From Alangreenwoodia sp964438605 (GTDB lineage Bacteria > Bacillota > Clostridia > Peptostreptococcales > Anaerovoracaceae): a stretch of DNA of 64,000 nucleotides. Both the position numbers and the translations under genes were made by a program. Shown here in pieces: positions 17,455 to 26,730 of the stretch (its first letter is position 1; each line of letters begins with the position of its first letter). Below the pieces are notes generated by a model. It saw only the letters and a list, made by a program, of their open reading frames with translations. It did not search any database and was not told the DNA's origin. Location of the stretch: assembly GCA_964438605.1 (NCBI GenBank), contig CAYTKT010000001.1:62001-126000 (forward strand), given 5' to 3'.

Positions 17455-18132
17455 TCAAAAGAAGCTCCGTATCAGCATGAAGACAACCGGCACCAGAAGC
17501 GACGGCAACAGGTTCATCGTCTTAAACGGTTTGATTTTCAGAATCGACAGACCGGAACAGAGAATCAGAAAACCGCCCACAAGGGAAATTTCCGTCATCA
17601 GCTCGTCCGACATGAAGTTCTGCAAATACGTTGCCAGCAGATAAATACCGCCCTGCCAGCAGAACAGCACAATCGCCGCCAGCGCCATGCCGATGCCGTA
17701 TGTGGAAGCCAGAACCATAGAGGTAACGAGATCAAGCGTGCCGTTCGTAAACAGGAACGTATTGTCGCCATGCAGCGCACTTTCGATAGGGCCGAGAATG
17801 GACAGCGTACCGATGCAGTAGAGCAGGATTCCAGTGGAAAGTCCCTGCCCCAGACTCTCATTTCCCGATTTATTGACGAGACGATTAAATTTTTCATCGA
17901 TATTCAGTGCGGTGCCGATCAGACTGCCCAGCGCCAAACTCACGATAAAAAGCACCGGAAACTGACTGTTCGGCATATTTTTTGCGATGGCGTTAATGCC
18001 CACGCCGGTCGCCGCCAGACCCATGGCATCAAACAGGACAACTCTGTACTTTTCTTTAAGTCCTTTGCGAAAAATGCTGCCCACAATGCTGCCGACGACG
18101 ATCATCGCCGTATTATAAATTGTACCGATCAT
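17455..18132 (-). CDS. DUF554 family membrane protein (YdfK/YqgA-like)
   Basis: 225 residues with about seven hydrophobic segments and the DUF554 pattern: an N-terminal GTIYNTAMIVVGSIVGSIFRKG, a central LALGSLIGTALNIDEKFN, and a Gly-rich SLVGGFLILCSGLSILKIK near the end. The family is widespread in Firmicutes and enterobacteria (B. subtilis YdfK, E. coli YqgA) and is predicted to be in the cytoplasmic membrane. Its transport or other role is unknown. It stands alone between tRNA-Glu and ychF. Confidence 0.88.
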   Translation of the reverse strand: MIGTIYNTAMIVVGSIVGSIFRKGLKEKYRVVLFDAMGLAATGVGINAIAKNMPNSQFPVLFIVSLALGSLIGTALNIDEKFNRLVNKSGNESLGQGLSTGILLYCIGTLSILGPIESALHGDNTFLFTNGTLDLVTSMVLASTYGIGMALAAIVLFCWQGGIYLLATYLQNFMSDELMTEISLVGGFLILCSGLSILKIKPFKTMNLLPSLLVPVVFMLIRSFF

Positions 18133-18396
18133 ATTTATTATAGCCTTTTCCTATTATATCTTCTGTTTTTACCAATTTTGCTGCAAACCCCTTTACAATA
18201 TGCCTTTACCACACTGCTTCAGGCTGCTTCGCACAGAAAAAGATACCGGCTGCCAGCCGCCTGTTCTTCCGTCGTCTGTGATTTCGCCTTCTCCCTCGTC
18301 AGCAGTCGACAGACTGCCCACGAATTCATACCATACACCATGCGCTCCGGTATGCGCCCGGAACACAGTAATTCGCATCAGGACACGGCCCCACCA

Positions 18397-19494
18397 TCAT
18401 ACATTAAACAGGAAGTGAATTACATCTCCGTCCTTTACAACGTATTCCTTGCCTTCGGAACGGATCAGTCCCTTCTCTCTCGCAGCTGCGAGATTTCCAC
18501 CGCACTCCACAAGCTGGTCGTAATCAATCGTCTCTGCGCGAATAAAGCCCTTTTCAAAATCGGAATGAATTTTGCCGGCCGCCTGAGGTGCCTTTGTCCC
18601 CTTTGTAATCGTCCAGGCGCGGACTTCCGGCTCCCCTGCCGTAAGATAAGAGATCAGATTCAACAGCGAATACGATGATTTTACAAGTTTATCAAGACCG
18701 GATTCAGAAATTCCCATGTCCTTCAGAAATTCGTCGCGTTCCTCACCGTCAAGCTCCGCAATTTCCGCTTCAAGCTGGGCGCAGATGACGATGGCTTCGG
18801 AGCCTTCGCTGCGTGCGAATTCACGAACCTGTGAAATAAATTTGTTGTCCTCCGACGCGGCATCTTCTTCAGATACGTTTGCAACGTAAATAACCGGCTT
18901 ATACGACAGCAGATTGAGTGATTTTACAAATTTTTCTTCTTCCTCGTCAAACTCAAGCGTCCGGGCCGAAAGTCCCTGAGCCAGCGTGTCGTTGATTCTG
19001 TTCAGAATATCCAGTTCTTTCTGCAAGCTCTTGTCGCCCTTTATGTTTTTCGTCGTGCGCTGAATGGCGCGCTCGATCATTTCCATATCGGACAGAATCA
19101 GTTCCATATTAATCGTCTCGATGTCAGACAGCGGATCAATCGTACCGTCCACATGGACGACATTCGGATCCTCAAAACATCTGACCACATGAATAATCGC
19201 CGCAACCTCGCGGATATGGCCGAGAAACTTATTCCCAAGTCCCTCGCCTTTCGATGCGCCCTTGACGAGTCCCGCGATATCGTAAAATTCCATCGTCGTA
19301 TAAATCGTCTTCTTTGCATGATACAAGTCTGTCAGCACTTTAAGGCGCTCATCGGGAACTGTTACGACGCCCACATTCGGCTCAATCGTACAGAACGGAT
19401 AATTGGCCGCCTCTGCTCCGGCCTTTGTAATGGCATTAAACAGCGTACTTTTCCCCACATTCGGAAGTCCAACAATCCCAAGCTTCATGTCCAT
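18397..19494 (-). CDS. ychF: OBG-family ATPase/GTPase YchF
   Basis: 365 residues. YchF is a universally conserved, ribosome-associated P-loop NTPase that prefers ATP. The G1 loop GLPNVGKST starts at residue 9, with DIAGLVKGASKGEGLGNKFL as the G3/switch region and a helical hairpin (about 130-200) typical of the family. The C-terminal TGS domain holds AWTITKGTKAPQAAGKIHSD and ends GDVIHFLFNV. Two ATGs two codons apart are both usable. It appears monocistronic. Confidence 0.96.
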   Translation of the reverse strand: MDMKLGIVGLPNVGKSTLFNAITKAGAEAANYPFCTIEPNVGVVTVPDERLKVLTDLYHAKKTIYTTMEFYDIAGLVKGASKGEGLGNKFLGHIREVAAIIHVVRCFEDPNVVHVDGTIDPLSDIETINMELILSDMEMIERAIQRTTKNIKGDKSLQKELDILNRINDTLAQGLSARTLEFDEEEEKFVKSLNLLSYKPVIYVANVSEEDAASEDNKFISQVREFARSEGSEAIVICAQLEAEIAELDGEERDEFLKDMGISESGLDKLVKSSYSLLNLISYLTAGEPEVRAWTITKGTKAPQAAGKIHSDFEKGFIRAETIDYDQLVECGGNLAAAREKGLIRSEGKEYVVKDGDVIHFLFNV

Positions 19495-19774
19495 TTTCCT
19501 TTCCTTGATTTTATGCGATATGCTCCCACCGCTTGCAGAAACGAGGGTCTCTCGCTCATCAGTCCCAACGGACGAAATATCAACGAGTGATTCCCGTGTA
19601 TCCTTCGGTTTTATTTTTCAAATTATACCAAAACTATTTGTATTCCTCTGCTCCTGATCCCTAAATTATATTAAACCGTTTCATCTGTTCATGGAACATC
19701 GCCGATGCCGGAATGCGGTCATATTCATTAGAAAAATCAGGCACAAGCGGAATTATATCATGCAACATCTTTTT

Positions 19775-20674
19775 TCACAACTCAATTTGTGAATCAGATG
19801 CTGGAAAATCTGTCTGCGGCCCGTTTTTCATGTCCTGATCCTGTGCCTTCCGGTGCTTCCTTCCCATGACAACTAACCCCGCCAGACACACGATAAATGC
19901 TACCAGACTGATAAACTGCGCCGTCTTAAACGGATAAATCAGGAAATTTCCGATATGAAGAACGCCCTCTACTGAAGATGGATCGTATCCCGCTTCTATC
20001 AGCGGTACAACGAGATCTGCCGGTCCGGTCAGCAGGCTGTCCGTCCGAAGCTGTTCCACGAAGAAGCGCTCCAGAGAATAAAGAATACCGTAAAGCATAG
20101 TGATTTGACCTTCAAATTTACGGCGTTTTCCAACCGCTGACAGCACGAAGAAAAGCAAGAGACACCAGATCGATTCATAAAGAAACGTCGGATGAACCTT
20201 CTGGCCGTCGATGACGATGGCCCATGGCAGATCTGTCGGAGAACCGTAGGCTTCCTGATTAAAAAAATTGCCCCATCTGCCGATAGCCTGCGCCAGTGCG
20301 ACACACGGAAATGCCGCGTCAAACACATTCAGAGGCCGGCAGCGTTTTTTCCGGCACATCAGAACCGCTGCTGCAACGCCGAAAATCAGGCCGCCATGGA
20401 TGGCCAGTCCACCGGCCCGAATATTGATCACATCAAAAAAGCTATGATAATATTCCCAGTTAAACAAAACGTACCATGCTCGCGCGCCGATGACGCCCAC
20501 CGGAATCGATACGAGAAGTATATCAAAAAGATCGTCTGCCTTGAGCCCGTAAATCGGCGCTCTGCGCATTAGCAGAAATCCCGCCAGCAGGATACCGGCA
20601 CAGATCAGAACAGCATACCACCGGATTTCTAAGCCAAAAACTGTGAATGCCACAGGATCAGGTGAAAAATTCAT
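19775..20674 (-). CDS. lgt: Prolipoprotein diacylglyceryl transferase Lgt
   Basis: 299 residues from the ATG at 20674, which follows AGGAGG by 7 bases; the longer frame has no such signal. Lgt transfers diacylglycerol from phosphatidylglycerol to the lipobox Cys of prolipoproteins at the membrane. About seven transmembrane segments are present, with the signature segments INIRAGGLAIHGGLIFG and AQAIGRWGNFFNQEAYG. The C terminus has a hydrophilic tail. Its substrates would include the lipoprotein at 53136-53813. Confidence 0.96.
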   Translation of the reverse strand: MNFSPDPVAFTVFGLEIRWYAVLICAGILLAGFLLMRRAPIYGLKADDLFDILLVSIPVGVIGARAWYVLFNWEYYHSFFDVINIRAGGLAIHGGLIFGVAAAVLMCRKKRCRPLNVFDAAFPCVALAQAIGRWGNFFNQEAYGSPTDLPWAIVIDGQKVHPTFLYESIWCLLLFFVLSAVGKRRKFEGQITMLYGILYSLERFFVEQLRTDSLLTGPADLVVPLIEAGYDPSSVEGVLHIGNFLIYPFKTAQFISLVAFIVCLAGLVVMGRKHRKAQDQDMKNGPQTDFPASDSQIEL

Positions 20675-20824
20675 ATCTCTGCCTCCTGACATTTGTGTTA
20701 AAATAGAAGAGAAAAATACTGCATGGGACCTGCCCTCCCGCAGACTTAGTTATTATAGCATTATTCACGGGATATTTCCTGTTTTTCAGCGAAAAATCCA
20801 AAAATCTGGAATGGAGAAACAAAT

Positions 20825-21733
20825 ATGATAATAAAACTCATCGCATGTCCGTTGATAGGCATGATTATCGGTTACTTCACTAACTGGCTTGCCGTTAAAA
20901 TGCTGTTCCGGCCCCGGAAAGAAAAACACATCTTCGGCCGCCGTATGCCATTTACGCCCGGCGTCATTCCCCGCGGCAAAGCGCGTCTGGCCGCGGCAGT
21001 CGCAGACGTTATCAACACGAAACTCCTCACAGCAGATTCCATCCGTGAGCGGCTGACATCCGCAGAAATAACGAGCATGATCAGAAAATATGTCAGAGAA
21101 TTGCTGAACAGTCTCCGCTCCGACGAACGGACAATCCGCGAATATATAGACAGTCTGGCCGGCGAAAAACGCGTCGGAGAACTCTTGGAAAAACTGAAAA
21201 ACTTCCTGACAGAAAAATGCACAGAACGTCTGAAAAGCATAAACCTCGGCGCCATAGCCGCAGATATGCTATCGACAAAGCTTTACGAAGCATTTTCAAA
21301 TTCTCTGATTATCAAGATGTTTGGTGATTCCCTGCTGGCCAGCATCGCGCCGGCTGTAGAAAAAGCCGTCAATGAATATGTCGACGAGCACGGAGAAGAA
21401 CTGATCAGCCGGGTCATCGGATCTGAACTCGATTCTCTGACATCCCGCCAGATCTGCGACCTCGCATCATCGACAGGCGGCGATTTCAGTATCCGCGCCG
21501 AAGAATATGCCCTGCGCGCATATATCTACTTCGTCAACGAAAAATCCGGAGCCATCATGCAGAAATTCGACATCGGCAGCATCGCTCAAAAGGCCATTAA
21601 CGACATGGACAACGAGCAGCTTGAAACACTCGTCCTGTCAACGATGAAAACGGAGCTGCGCGCCATCGTCAACCTCGGCGCATTGATCGGTTTTCTCCTT
21701 GGGCTCATCAACATAGCGATTTACTTTATTTAA
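20825..21733 (+). CDS. DUF445 family membrane protein
   Basis: 302 residues, one of the few plus-strand genes. It has the DUF445 N terminus (CPLIGMIIGYFTNWLAVKML) followed by FTPGVIPRGKARLA, a long alpha-helical middle, and a C-terminal hydrophobic helix (IVNLGALIGFLLGLINIAIYFI). The family includes B. subtilis YheB and is thought to be membrane-anchored at both ends; its function is not established. GGAGA precedes the ATG. It is divergent from lgt. Confidence 0.9.
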   Translation: MIIKLIACPLIGMIIGYFTNWLAVKMLFRPRKEKHIFGRRMPFTPGVIPRGKARLAAAVADVINTKLLTADSIRERLTSAEITSMIRKYVRELLNSLRSDERTIREYIDSLAGEKRVGELLEKLKNFLTEKCTERLKSINLGAIAADMLSTKLYEAFSNSLIIKMFGDSLLASIAPAVEKAVNEYVDEHGEELISRVIGSELDSLTSRQICDLASSTGGDFSIRAEEYALRAYIYFVNEKSGAIMQKFDIGSIAQKAINDMDNEQLETLVLSTMKTELRAIVNLGALIGFLLGLINIAIYFI

Positions 21734-21932
21734 CAGGCTCAAAATAAGCGCAGACGAATTTTTCCTTATTTAAAACAGGAGACAGGCGTCGGGTTCCAAC
21801 GGAAGTCTCAGCCGCTCATTTCTTACATTCGATATATGTTCTTTCCATAAAATATTATTAAACATATAAATATTTTCCCATAGTCTCTGTATACACATAG
21901 ATACAGGGGCTTTTTATCATCTTTTGTATATT

Positions 21933-21981
21933 AAAAAAGAGCGCCGCATTAACATGAGATACTCGCTCTCGTCAATGCGGC
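21933..21981 (-). terminator. Hairpin with T tract
   Basis: GCCGCATT and AATGCGGC (21943-21950, 21974-21981) enclose an inner GAGA/TCTC stem; on the minus strand the hairpin is followed by GCTCTTTTTT. It lies past the PIN-toxin fragment, so it may once have terminated that gene. Confidence 0.6.
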
Positions 21982-22039
21982 AGCCCCTCAACATTCTATT
22001 CCTCTGCTACATCTTCGACCTCAAAAAACTGCGCCACTG

Positions 22040-22129
22040 TCATACAACACACCATACGGCCCATGCCAGTTTGGATTTTGGAAACACCAATGCGGGAAAC
22101 AAAACATTTGTATCCGCCAATATCCGCAT
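22040..22129 (-). pseudogene. Fragment of a PIN-domain toxin (VapC-like)
   Basis: Starting at the ATG at 22129, the 29 residues MRILADTNVLFPALVFPKSK followed by LAWAVWCVV match the N terminus of PIN-family toxin components, in which the DTN Asp is a metal ligand. The frame then stops, and no frame downstream continues the domain. It is read as the remnant of a toxin-antitoxin locus. The match is short, so confidence is limited. Confidence 0.5.
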
Positions 22130-22344
22130 GGGATCAATCCTTTTGGGAATGTTCTTCGTCTGCCGGTGTCTGCACACCATCTTCACTGGAAATTCCCACC
22201 GTTTCAGCAGCGCCGTCAAAACGGCCTGCGTCCTATGGACTGTCATGGTCTGAAACGAACCATCGATGCAGTGTATATATAGAAAACTTAAAGCTCAAGA
22301 CAGGCATCTTCACAGATGCCGTCCGATATACCTTCCATAAAACG

Positions 22345-22377
22345 GCGGGCCGCAAAACTCCTCGTCCTGCGACCCGC
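22345..22377 (-). terminator. Terminator downstream of the acyl-CoA ligase gene
   Basis: A 10-bp GC-rich stem (GCGGGTCGCA with TGCGGCCCGC, one G-U pair on the minus strand) is followed shortly by GTTTTA. It lies 16 bases past the ligase stop. Confidence 0.6.
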
Positions 22378-22392
22378 TGTCCTGTAAAAATA

Positions 22393-24138
22393 TTAAACGG
22401 TTTCTGCTTCGGCGTCTCCGCCTAACGGCTTTCCGCATCTCTTTATCTTCTTCGTACTCGTCTTCTCAAACTCCTCATGACGGATCACAAAACGCTTCAC
22501 CCGCTTATAGGAAGGCATTTGATCGTTCGTATCATCAATGATCTTCTTAAACATTTGCCTGAGCTGCTCGTCGTCCATATCACCGATCTGCTCTTTGATA
22601 TTTCCCATATCAGGAACGATGTGCGCCGTCACGATCAGTTCCCCGTCCGGCTGCGGCACACCCTCAACGACGACTTCACTGATATACTGATTTTTTCCGA
22701 GATAATACTCAACTTCTTCAGGAAAAATGTTCTTGCCGTTTTTCGTAACGATGACATTCTTTTTCCGGCCAGTTATATAAAGAAAACCTTTTTCATCCAG
22801 ATACCCGTAGTCGCCCGTATACAGCCACCCGTCCCTGAGTACCTTCGCCGTTTCCTCCGGATCATCGTAATAGCCAAGCATCACGGAATCATTTTTCGTA
22901 ACGATTTCCCCGACACCGTCCTCATCCTGGTCAACGATACGAATCTCCGTATTCGGCATAGCCGGCCCAACGGAAGCCGATTCGTAATAACGGTCCTTGT
23001 TGACGGCAATAATCGGACTGCACTCCGTCATGCCGTACCCCTGAAACATCGTGATTCCCATACTGTTAAAATTATCTACAATTTCCGGATCGAGAGCCGC
23101 CGCACCGGAAATAAACATCCTGATATTGCCGCCAAACGCGTTATGAACGTCTTTAAACAGTTTTCGCATCGACTTGATATTAAAACGCTCCAGCTTCTTC
23201 GCCATTGCGATACCATTGCGCAGTTTCTCAGCCTTTCCCGTCTTTTCCGCCTGCTTCCAGACACGACGGTTAATCATCTCAAAGACGAGCGGCACGCCGA
23301 CAAGAATCGTCGCATGACATTCTTCGAGATTCTTCACGATATATTTCAATCCTTCGCACAGCGCCAGCGTACCTCCCTGATAAAGAACTGTCATATGATT
23401 GCATGTAAATTCATACGTGTGATGAAGCGGCAGAATCGAAAGCGAAACATCCTCGCTGAAAACCTTTACGCACATGGACATATTCATAACGTTCGAAACG
23501 ATATTTTTATGTGACAGCATCACTCCCTTGGCCAGTCCCATCGTGCCCGATGTAAACAGCAGGATACTCATAGCGTCAGGATCGATCTTTGCATCGATAA
23601 AACTCCTGTCACCGGCCGCCACCAGCTTTTTGCCGCGCTCCATCATCGCGCTGAAAGACAGACGGTTCTCGTCATCCCCTGCCGCGTCCATACTGATAAT
23701 ATATTCAAGTGTGTCGATTCCTTCAACGGCCTTCAGAAGCATCTTTTCCACCTTGCCGGAATAGACGACAGCGGAAAGATGCGCCCTGCGGCAGAGGTTT
23801 TCCAACTCGGACAACGGCAGTTCCTTGTCAAGCGGAACAACGACACCCGTACCGTTTACAATGCCCTGATGCGCCACAATCCATTCATAGCGCGTCTCCC
23901 CGATGACGCCAATATGCTTGCCTTTGAGGCCAAGATCAATCAATGCCGTTCCAAATGCATCTATATCCGCTTTAAGCTGCTTATAACTCACAGGCATAAA
24001 TTTGCCGCCGGGCGTATTCTTCTTCAGATATGCGGTCGCATCGCCAAACAATTCGGCTGAACTGTTGATCAGATCCTTCATATCTGTAACCGACCTGACC
24101 GGATATAAGGCGTCCTTGTATTTTTTATTGCTCGCCAT
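22393..24138 (-). CDS. Long-chain fatty acid-CoA ligase (AMP-forming)
   Basis: 581 residues of the ANL adenylate-forming superfamily. The AMP-binding signature LLFTSGTMGLAKGVMLSHKN is at about 193-212, MFQGYGMTECSPIIAVN near 385, and GWLYTGDYGYLDEKGFLYI with the hinge near 440. A Lys-rich KTSTKKIKR near the C terminus holds the likely catalytic lysine. It is expected to activate a fatty acid to acyl-CoA through an acyl-AMP at the membrane face. Substrate chain length cannot be read from sequence. A terminator follows, and it appears monocistronic. Confidence 0.9.
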   Translation of the reverse strand: MASNKKYKDALYPVRSVTDMKDLINSSAELFGDATAYLKKNTPGGKFMPVSYKQLKADIDAFGTALIDLGLKGKHIGVIGETRYEWIVAHQGIVNGTGVVVPLDKELPLSELENLCRRAHLSAVVYSGKVEKMLLKAVEGIDTLEYIISMDAAGDDENRLSFSAMMERGKKLVAAGDRSFIDAKIDPDAMSILLFTSGTMGLAKGVMLSHKNIVSNVMNMSMCVKVFSEDVSLSILPLHHTYEFTCNHMTVLYQGGTLALCEGLKYIVKNLEECHATILVGVPLVFEMINRRVWKQAEKTGKAEKLRNGIAMAKKLERFNIKSMRKLFKDVHNAFGGNIRMFISGAAALDPEIVDNFNSMGITMFQGYGMTECSPIIAVNKDRYYESASVGPAMPNTEIRIVDQDEDGVGEIVTKNDSVMLGYYDDPEETAKVLRDGWLYTGDYGYLDEKGFLYITGRKKNVIVTKNGKNIFPEEVEYYLGKNQYISEVVVEGVPQPDGELIVTAHIVPDMGNIKEQIGDMDDEQLRQMFKKIIDDTNDQMPSYKRVKRFVIRHEEFEKTSTKKIKRCGKPLGGDAEAETV

Positions 24139-24572
24139 GTCGTATCCTTTCCATTATATATGTATGTATATATCATGTTACACATACCGGAAACGGACAC
24201 AGCAGAATCCTGCCCGGTCCGGTTACATATGTACATTCTCCATAACGATTTTTTATTCCATTGAATAAAATTTTATCATCTCATATGACGAATGGCAATC
24301 GTTTTATTATCAAACTTTTTCAGAAATTAACGGCCGGTTTCCCTTTCTGAATTCTCTGTTATTTTTTTGATTGATTGTAAAATCAAATTGGACACGATCC
24401 ACATGGCCAGCCAGCAATCCCCCTTTGAACGCCTGTCAGAGACTGCTCCATTTTCACATTCGCGCAGCCGGCCAACAGTTCCGTTCTGCACATTTGCCAA
24501 AGACTGCCCATTTCCAATCCGCACGGTCATCTGTCAATTTCTTCTTTTATTTCACACACCTGTTTATTTGAA
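24139..24572. other. Intergenic region upstream of the acyl-CoA ligase gene
   Basis: No gene is supported. An ACCGGA/TCCGGT inverted repeat (about 24186-24223) lies upstream of the ligase start and could be an operator. The segment at 24240-24320 is AT-rich. Nothing else stands out. Confidence 0.35.
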
Positions 24573-25124
24573 TTACCTGATCGATTTCCCGAACTCATAA
24601 GCCGCCGGAAGCTCAGCTTTTCCTTCAATATCACCGATATCTCCGTTCCCGCCCGCTAAAATATGGCCCAAATTATTCCAATTCAAATGTTCCAACAGAT
24701 GATCATAATAAACAAGAACATCTTCAAACGCATTCCCTTCCGCGGCCATCAAAAGTGCAGACGACCTGCCGTGGCCTCTGAGCAGATTTCCGTCCGCTTC
24801 CTCCAGCGCAAATAAACGGTCGACAGCCGTCCTGAGCTGACCGCTGAGGTTCCAGTAATACAACGGCGATGCGAACACAATCACATCGGATTCCTTGACC
24901 GCAGGATAAATTTTATTCATATCGTCATTCTGAACACAGGGACATTCTCTGCTGCTGTGTCCGCCGAAACACCCCTTGCAGCCGTGAATTTCCATACCGT
25001 CCAGGAAAAATTCCGTCACTGTATTTCCGGATTCTTTTGCACCTCTTGTAAACTCTGCCACTAAAGACGATGTATTTCCTGATTTTCTCGGACTTCCGTT
25101 AAGAATTACGATTTTCTTTCCCAT
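24573..25124 (-). CDS. NAD(P)H-dependent flavodoxin-fold reductase (paralog 1)
   Basis: 183 residues of the NADPH-dependent FMN reductase/flavodoxin_2 type. The N-terminal ILNGSPRKSGNTSSL is the FMN phosphate loop, and SPLYYWNLSGQLRTAVDRL matches the flavin ring-binding region. A Cys-rich stretch (CKGCFGGHSSRECPCVQNDD, about 49-69) is typical of the iron-sulfur flavoprotein-like subgroup and might be redox active. GGAGG precedes the ATG. A paralog lies 415 bases upstream with a TnpB relic between them. Likely reduces quinones, nitroaromatics or similar electrophiles; the substrate is unknown. Confidence 0.85.
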   Translation of the reverse strand: MGKKIVILNGSPRKSGNTSSLVAEFTRGAKESGNTVTEFFLDGMEIHGCKGCFGGHSSRECPCVQNDDMNKIYPAVKESDVIVFASPLYYWNLSGQLRTAVDRLFALEEADGNLLRGHGRSSALLMAAEGNAFEDVLVYYDHLLEHLNWNNLGHILAGGNGDIGDIEGKAELPAAYEFGKSIR

Positions 25125-25539
25125 CTTTTATTTCCTCCATCTTAATTATTTAAGGCGAGCCAACGACCCGCCCATGAAAGCGAATGATCTTGTAACGATT
25201 CAACAGTACCCACGACTTACCTCTCCCGCTTTTGTTGCAGGTAAGCCTGCTGATGTTTGCGAGGCGCGACGCTCACGAGATGGCTGACAGTTCTCCTGAC
25301 ACCTCAGATCTGCTGAAGCGCTACTGTATCCGCTGCCCCGGCTGTCTGCAAGACAGTTGATTCCCCTGCGATACAGATTCACAGTTCCGATGCGGTCATC
25401 GTCAGATTGACGCCCAATTCAGATATCATGATTCTAAATTTTAATTTTTCATACCAAATTCAAGCACAGCCATCCGGATTTAAATTTTCTATTCTATATC
25501 CGTCTTCAAGTACGCCCGATTAAACTGTTTATTAAAAAA
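25125..25539. other. Spacer between paralogous reductases holding an IS200/IS605 scar
   Basis: It contains the C-terminal TnpB relic at 25200-25418, followed by about 75 bases that in intact elements would carry the omega-RNA scaffold end and right element terminus. The flank at 25419-25539 is AT-rich with no gene. Confidence 0.5.
25200..25418 (-). pseudogene. tnpB: TnpB C-terminal relic (IS200/IS605 family)
   Basis: The frame from 25418 to the stop at 25200 reads IGRQSDDDRIGTVNLYRRGI and continues for about 50 more residues. This matches the end of TnpB, where a zinc-finger CGY is followed by a DDRIGAMNL-type motif carrying the last RuvC Asp and then a variable tail. An in-frame TGA lies immediately upstream and the zinc-finger cysteines and RuvC-I/II parts are gone. 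The 3' part of tnpB genes also encodes the guide (omega) RNA, so a remnant of that RNA may remain. Confidence 0.65.
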
Positions 25540-26094
25540 TTAAATCGCTTCCGCCAAAGCCGCCGCCTTCTCGCATCCGTCCGTCCTGCTGATGTCGCCC
25601 GCGTTCAGCACTCCAGGAATCAACACCTCGCCAATCATTTTCCATTTATTCAGTGCGCACATACGCTCCATCGGAATGCGCACGCCGTCCATCACCGACA
25701 TATCGTCTTCCTCGCAACAGACAATCAGCCCGCACTCCTTGCCGGCGATATCCTTACCGCCCACAACCAGTGAATAAATCCGATCAATGACACTCTTAAT
25801 CTGCGCCGGAATTGAATACCAGTAAACCGGCATCGTAAACACAATGGCATCAGCTTCCAAAATAGCCGGAGCAATCGTATTAAAATCATCGTCAAAGGAA
25901 CAGGCTTTTCCCGCAGAATAACACGTCTCACATGCTCTGCACCCGCCAACCTTCTTCATTGCCGCGTCAAAGCGGATCACCGTATGGCCCTTCTCCTCAG
26001 CAGCCTTAATAAATGCGTCCGTCATAGCGAAGCTATTTCCATTTTTACGCGGACTTCCCGTAATCACAACGATTTTTTTGCCTGAATTCTGCAT
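25540..26094 (-). CDS. NAD(P)H-dependent flavodoxin-fold reductase (paralog 2)
   Basis: 184 residues from the ATG at 26094; an ATG three codons earlier is only one base past AAGGAGG and is too close. The flavin loop ITGSPRKNGNSFAM, the segment MPVYWYSIPAQIKSVIDR and a Cys pair region (GGCRACETCYSAGKACSFDD) match the NADPH-dependent FMN reductase/flavodoxin_2 family. It is divergent from an HxlR regulator carrying N-terminal cysteines, an arrangement known for electrophile-inducible azo/nitro/quinone reductases such as YodB-AzoR. A role in electrophile detoxification is inferred. Confidence 0.85.
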   Translation of the reverse strand: MQNSGKKIVVITGSPRKNGNSFAMTDAFIKAAEEKGHTVIRFDAAMKKVGGCRACETCYSAGKACSFDDDFNTIAPAILEADAIVFTMPVYWYSIPAQIKSVIDRIYSLVVGGKDIAGKECGLIVCCEEDDMSVMDGVRIPMERMCALNKWKMIGEVLIPGVLNAGDISRTDGCEKAAALAEAI

Positions 26095-26248
26095 ACGATT
26101 CATACCTCCTTATCTGCAATCAGCAGGATTGACTTTATCTGTTTTTTACATTATGATTTTATCAAAAAGGATATAAAAAACAAGTACGCACATCCAGGTA
26201 CAATACTTACATTTTAACTCTATACTTACTAAAAGGAGAGTGTAAACA
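26095..26248. promoter_or_regulatory. Divergent control region between reductase and HxlR regulator
   Basis: AT-rich spacer. ATACTTAC occurs twice (26203-26210, 26222-26229), and AAGTAC with GTAC half-sites lie at about 26182-26200, a candidate HxlR operator. On the minus strand TTGTTT and TAAAAT with a 16-base spacer form a weak promoter candidate for the reductase. Confidence 0.4.
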
Positions 26249-26590
26249 ATGAGTGAACGGTGCATTTCGCAGGAATGTCTGGCTACAACGGGCTTCAGCT
26301 ATACGCTGTCACTGATCAGCGGCAAATATAAAATGACAATTCTTTATACCCTCATGGAATTCGGCGTCGTCCGCTTTAATGAGATGAAAAGATATATCGG
26401 TGGTATCTCATATAAAACGCTCAGTTCCAACTTGAAAGAACTGGAAGCAGACCAGCTGGTTCACAGAAAAGAATACCCGCAAATACCGCCGAAAGTCGAA
26501 TACAGTCTTACAGAACGCGGAAAATCACTAATTCCGATTCTTGACAGCATGTGCGAATGGGGCGATAAAAATAGACAAATTACGGTGTAA
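26249..26590 (+). CDS. HxlR-family winged-helix regulator
   Basis: 113 residues, typical HxlR length. It has the wing-helix pattern SLISGKYKMTILYTLMEFGVVRFNEMKRYI then ISYKTLSSNLKELEADQLVHRK and YSLTERGKSLIPIL. Two N-terminal cysteines (C5, C10) match the position of the redox-sensing Cys in YodB/HypR-type regulators. AAAGGAGAG precedes the ATG. It is divergent from the flavin reductase at 25540-26094 and probably represses it until cysteine modification by electrophiles; this regulation is inferred from family and layout. Confidence 0.88.
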   Translation: MSERCISQECLATTGFSYTLSLISGKYKMTILYTLMEFGVVRFNEMKRYIGGISYKTLSSNLKELEADQLVHRKEYPQIPPKVEYSLTERGKSLIPILDSMCEWGDKNRQITV

Positions 26591-26663
26591 AAAATATCGG
26601 CAAAGTCAACATAGACTTCTTCAGCAAACATAATAAATTTTCAATTTATACAAAAATCAACAA

Positions 26664-26697
26664 AAAAGACGGCAAAACAAACTTCCTGCCGTCTTTT
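26664..26697. terminator. Bidirectional terminator between hxlR and radical SAM gene
   Basis: An 11-bp stem AAAAGACGGCA/TGCCGTCTTTT with a 12-base loop sits between convergent genes. Confidence 0.75.
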
Positions 26698-26730
26698 CAC
26701 TCAATGATAGGATAACAAATTATTCCAAAA

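Larger units (their letters stand above)
21734..22392. other. Intergenic region with two terminators and a PIN-toxin fragment
   Basis: No intact gene is seen. It holds hairpins at 21933-21981 and 22345-22377 and a minus-strand coding remnant at 22040-22129. The plus-strand frame here (21924-22253) has no family features. Confidence 0.5.

Noticed and set aside
17185..18678. 497-codon open frame on the plus strand
   Set aside because: It runs antisense across DUF554 and the end of ychF, is His/Arg/Gln-rich like a shadow frame and has no family features.
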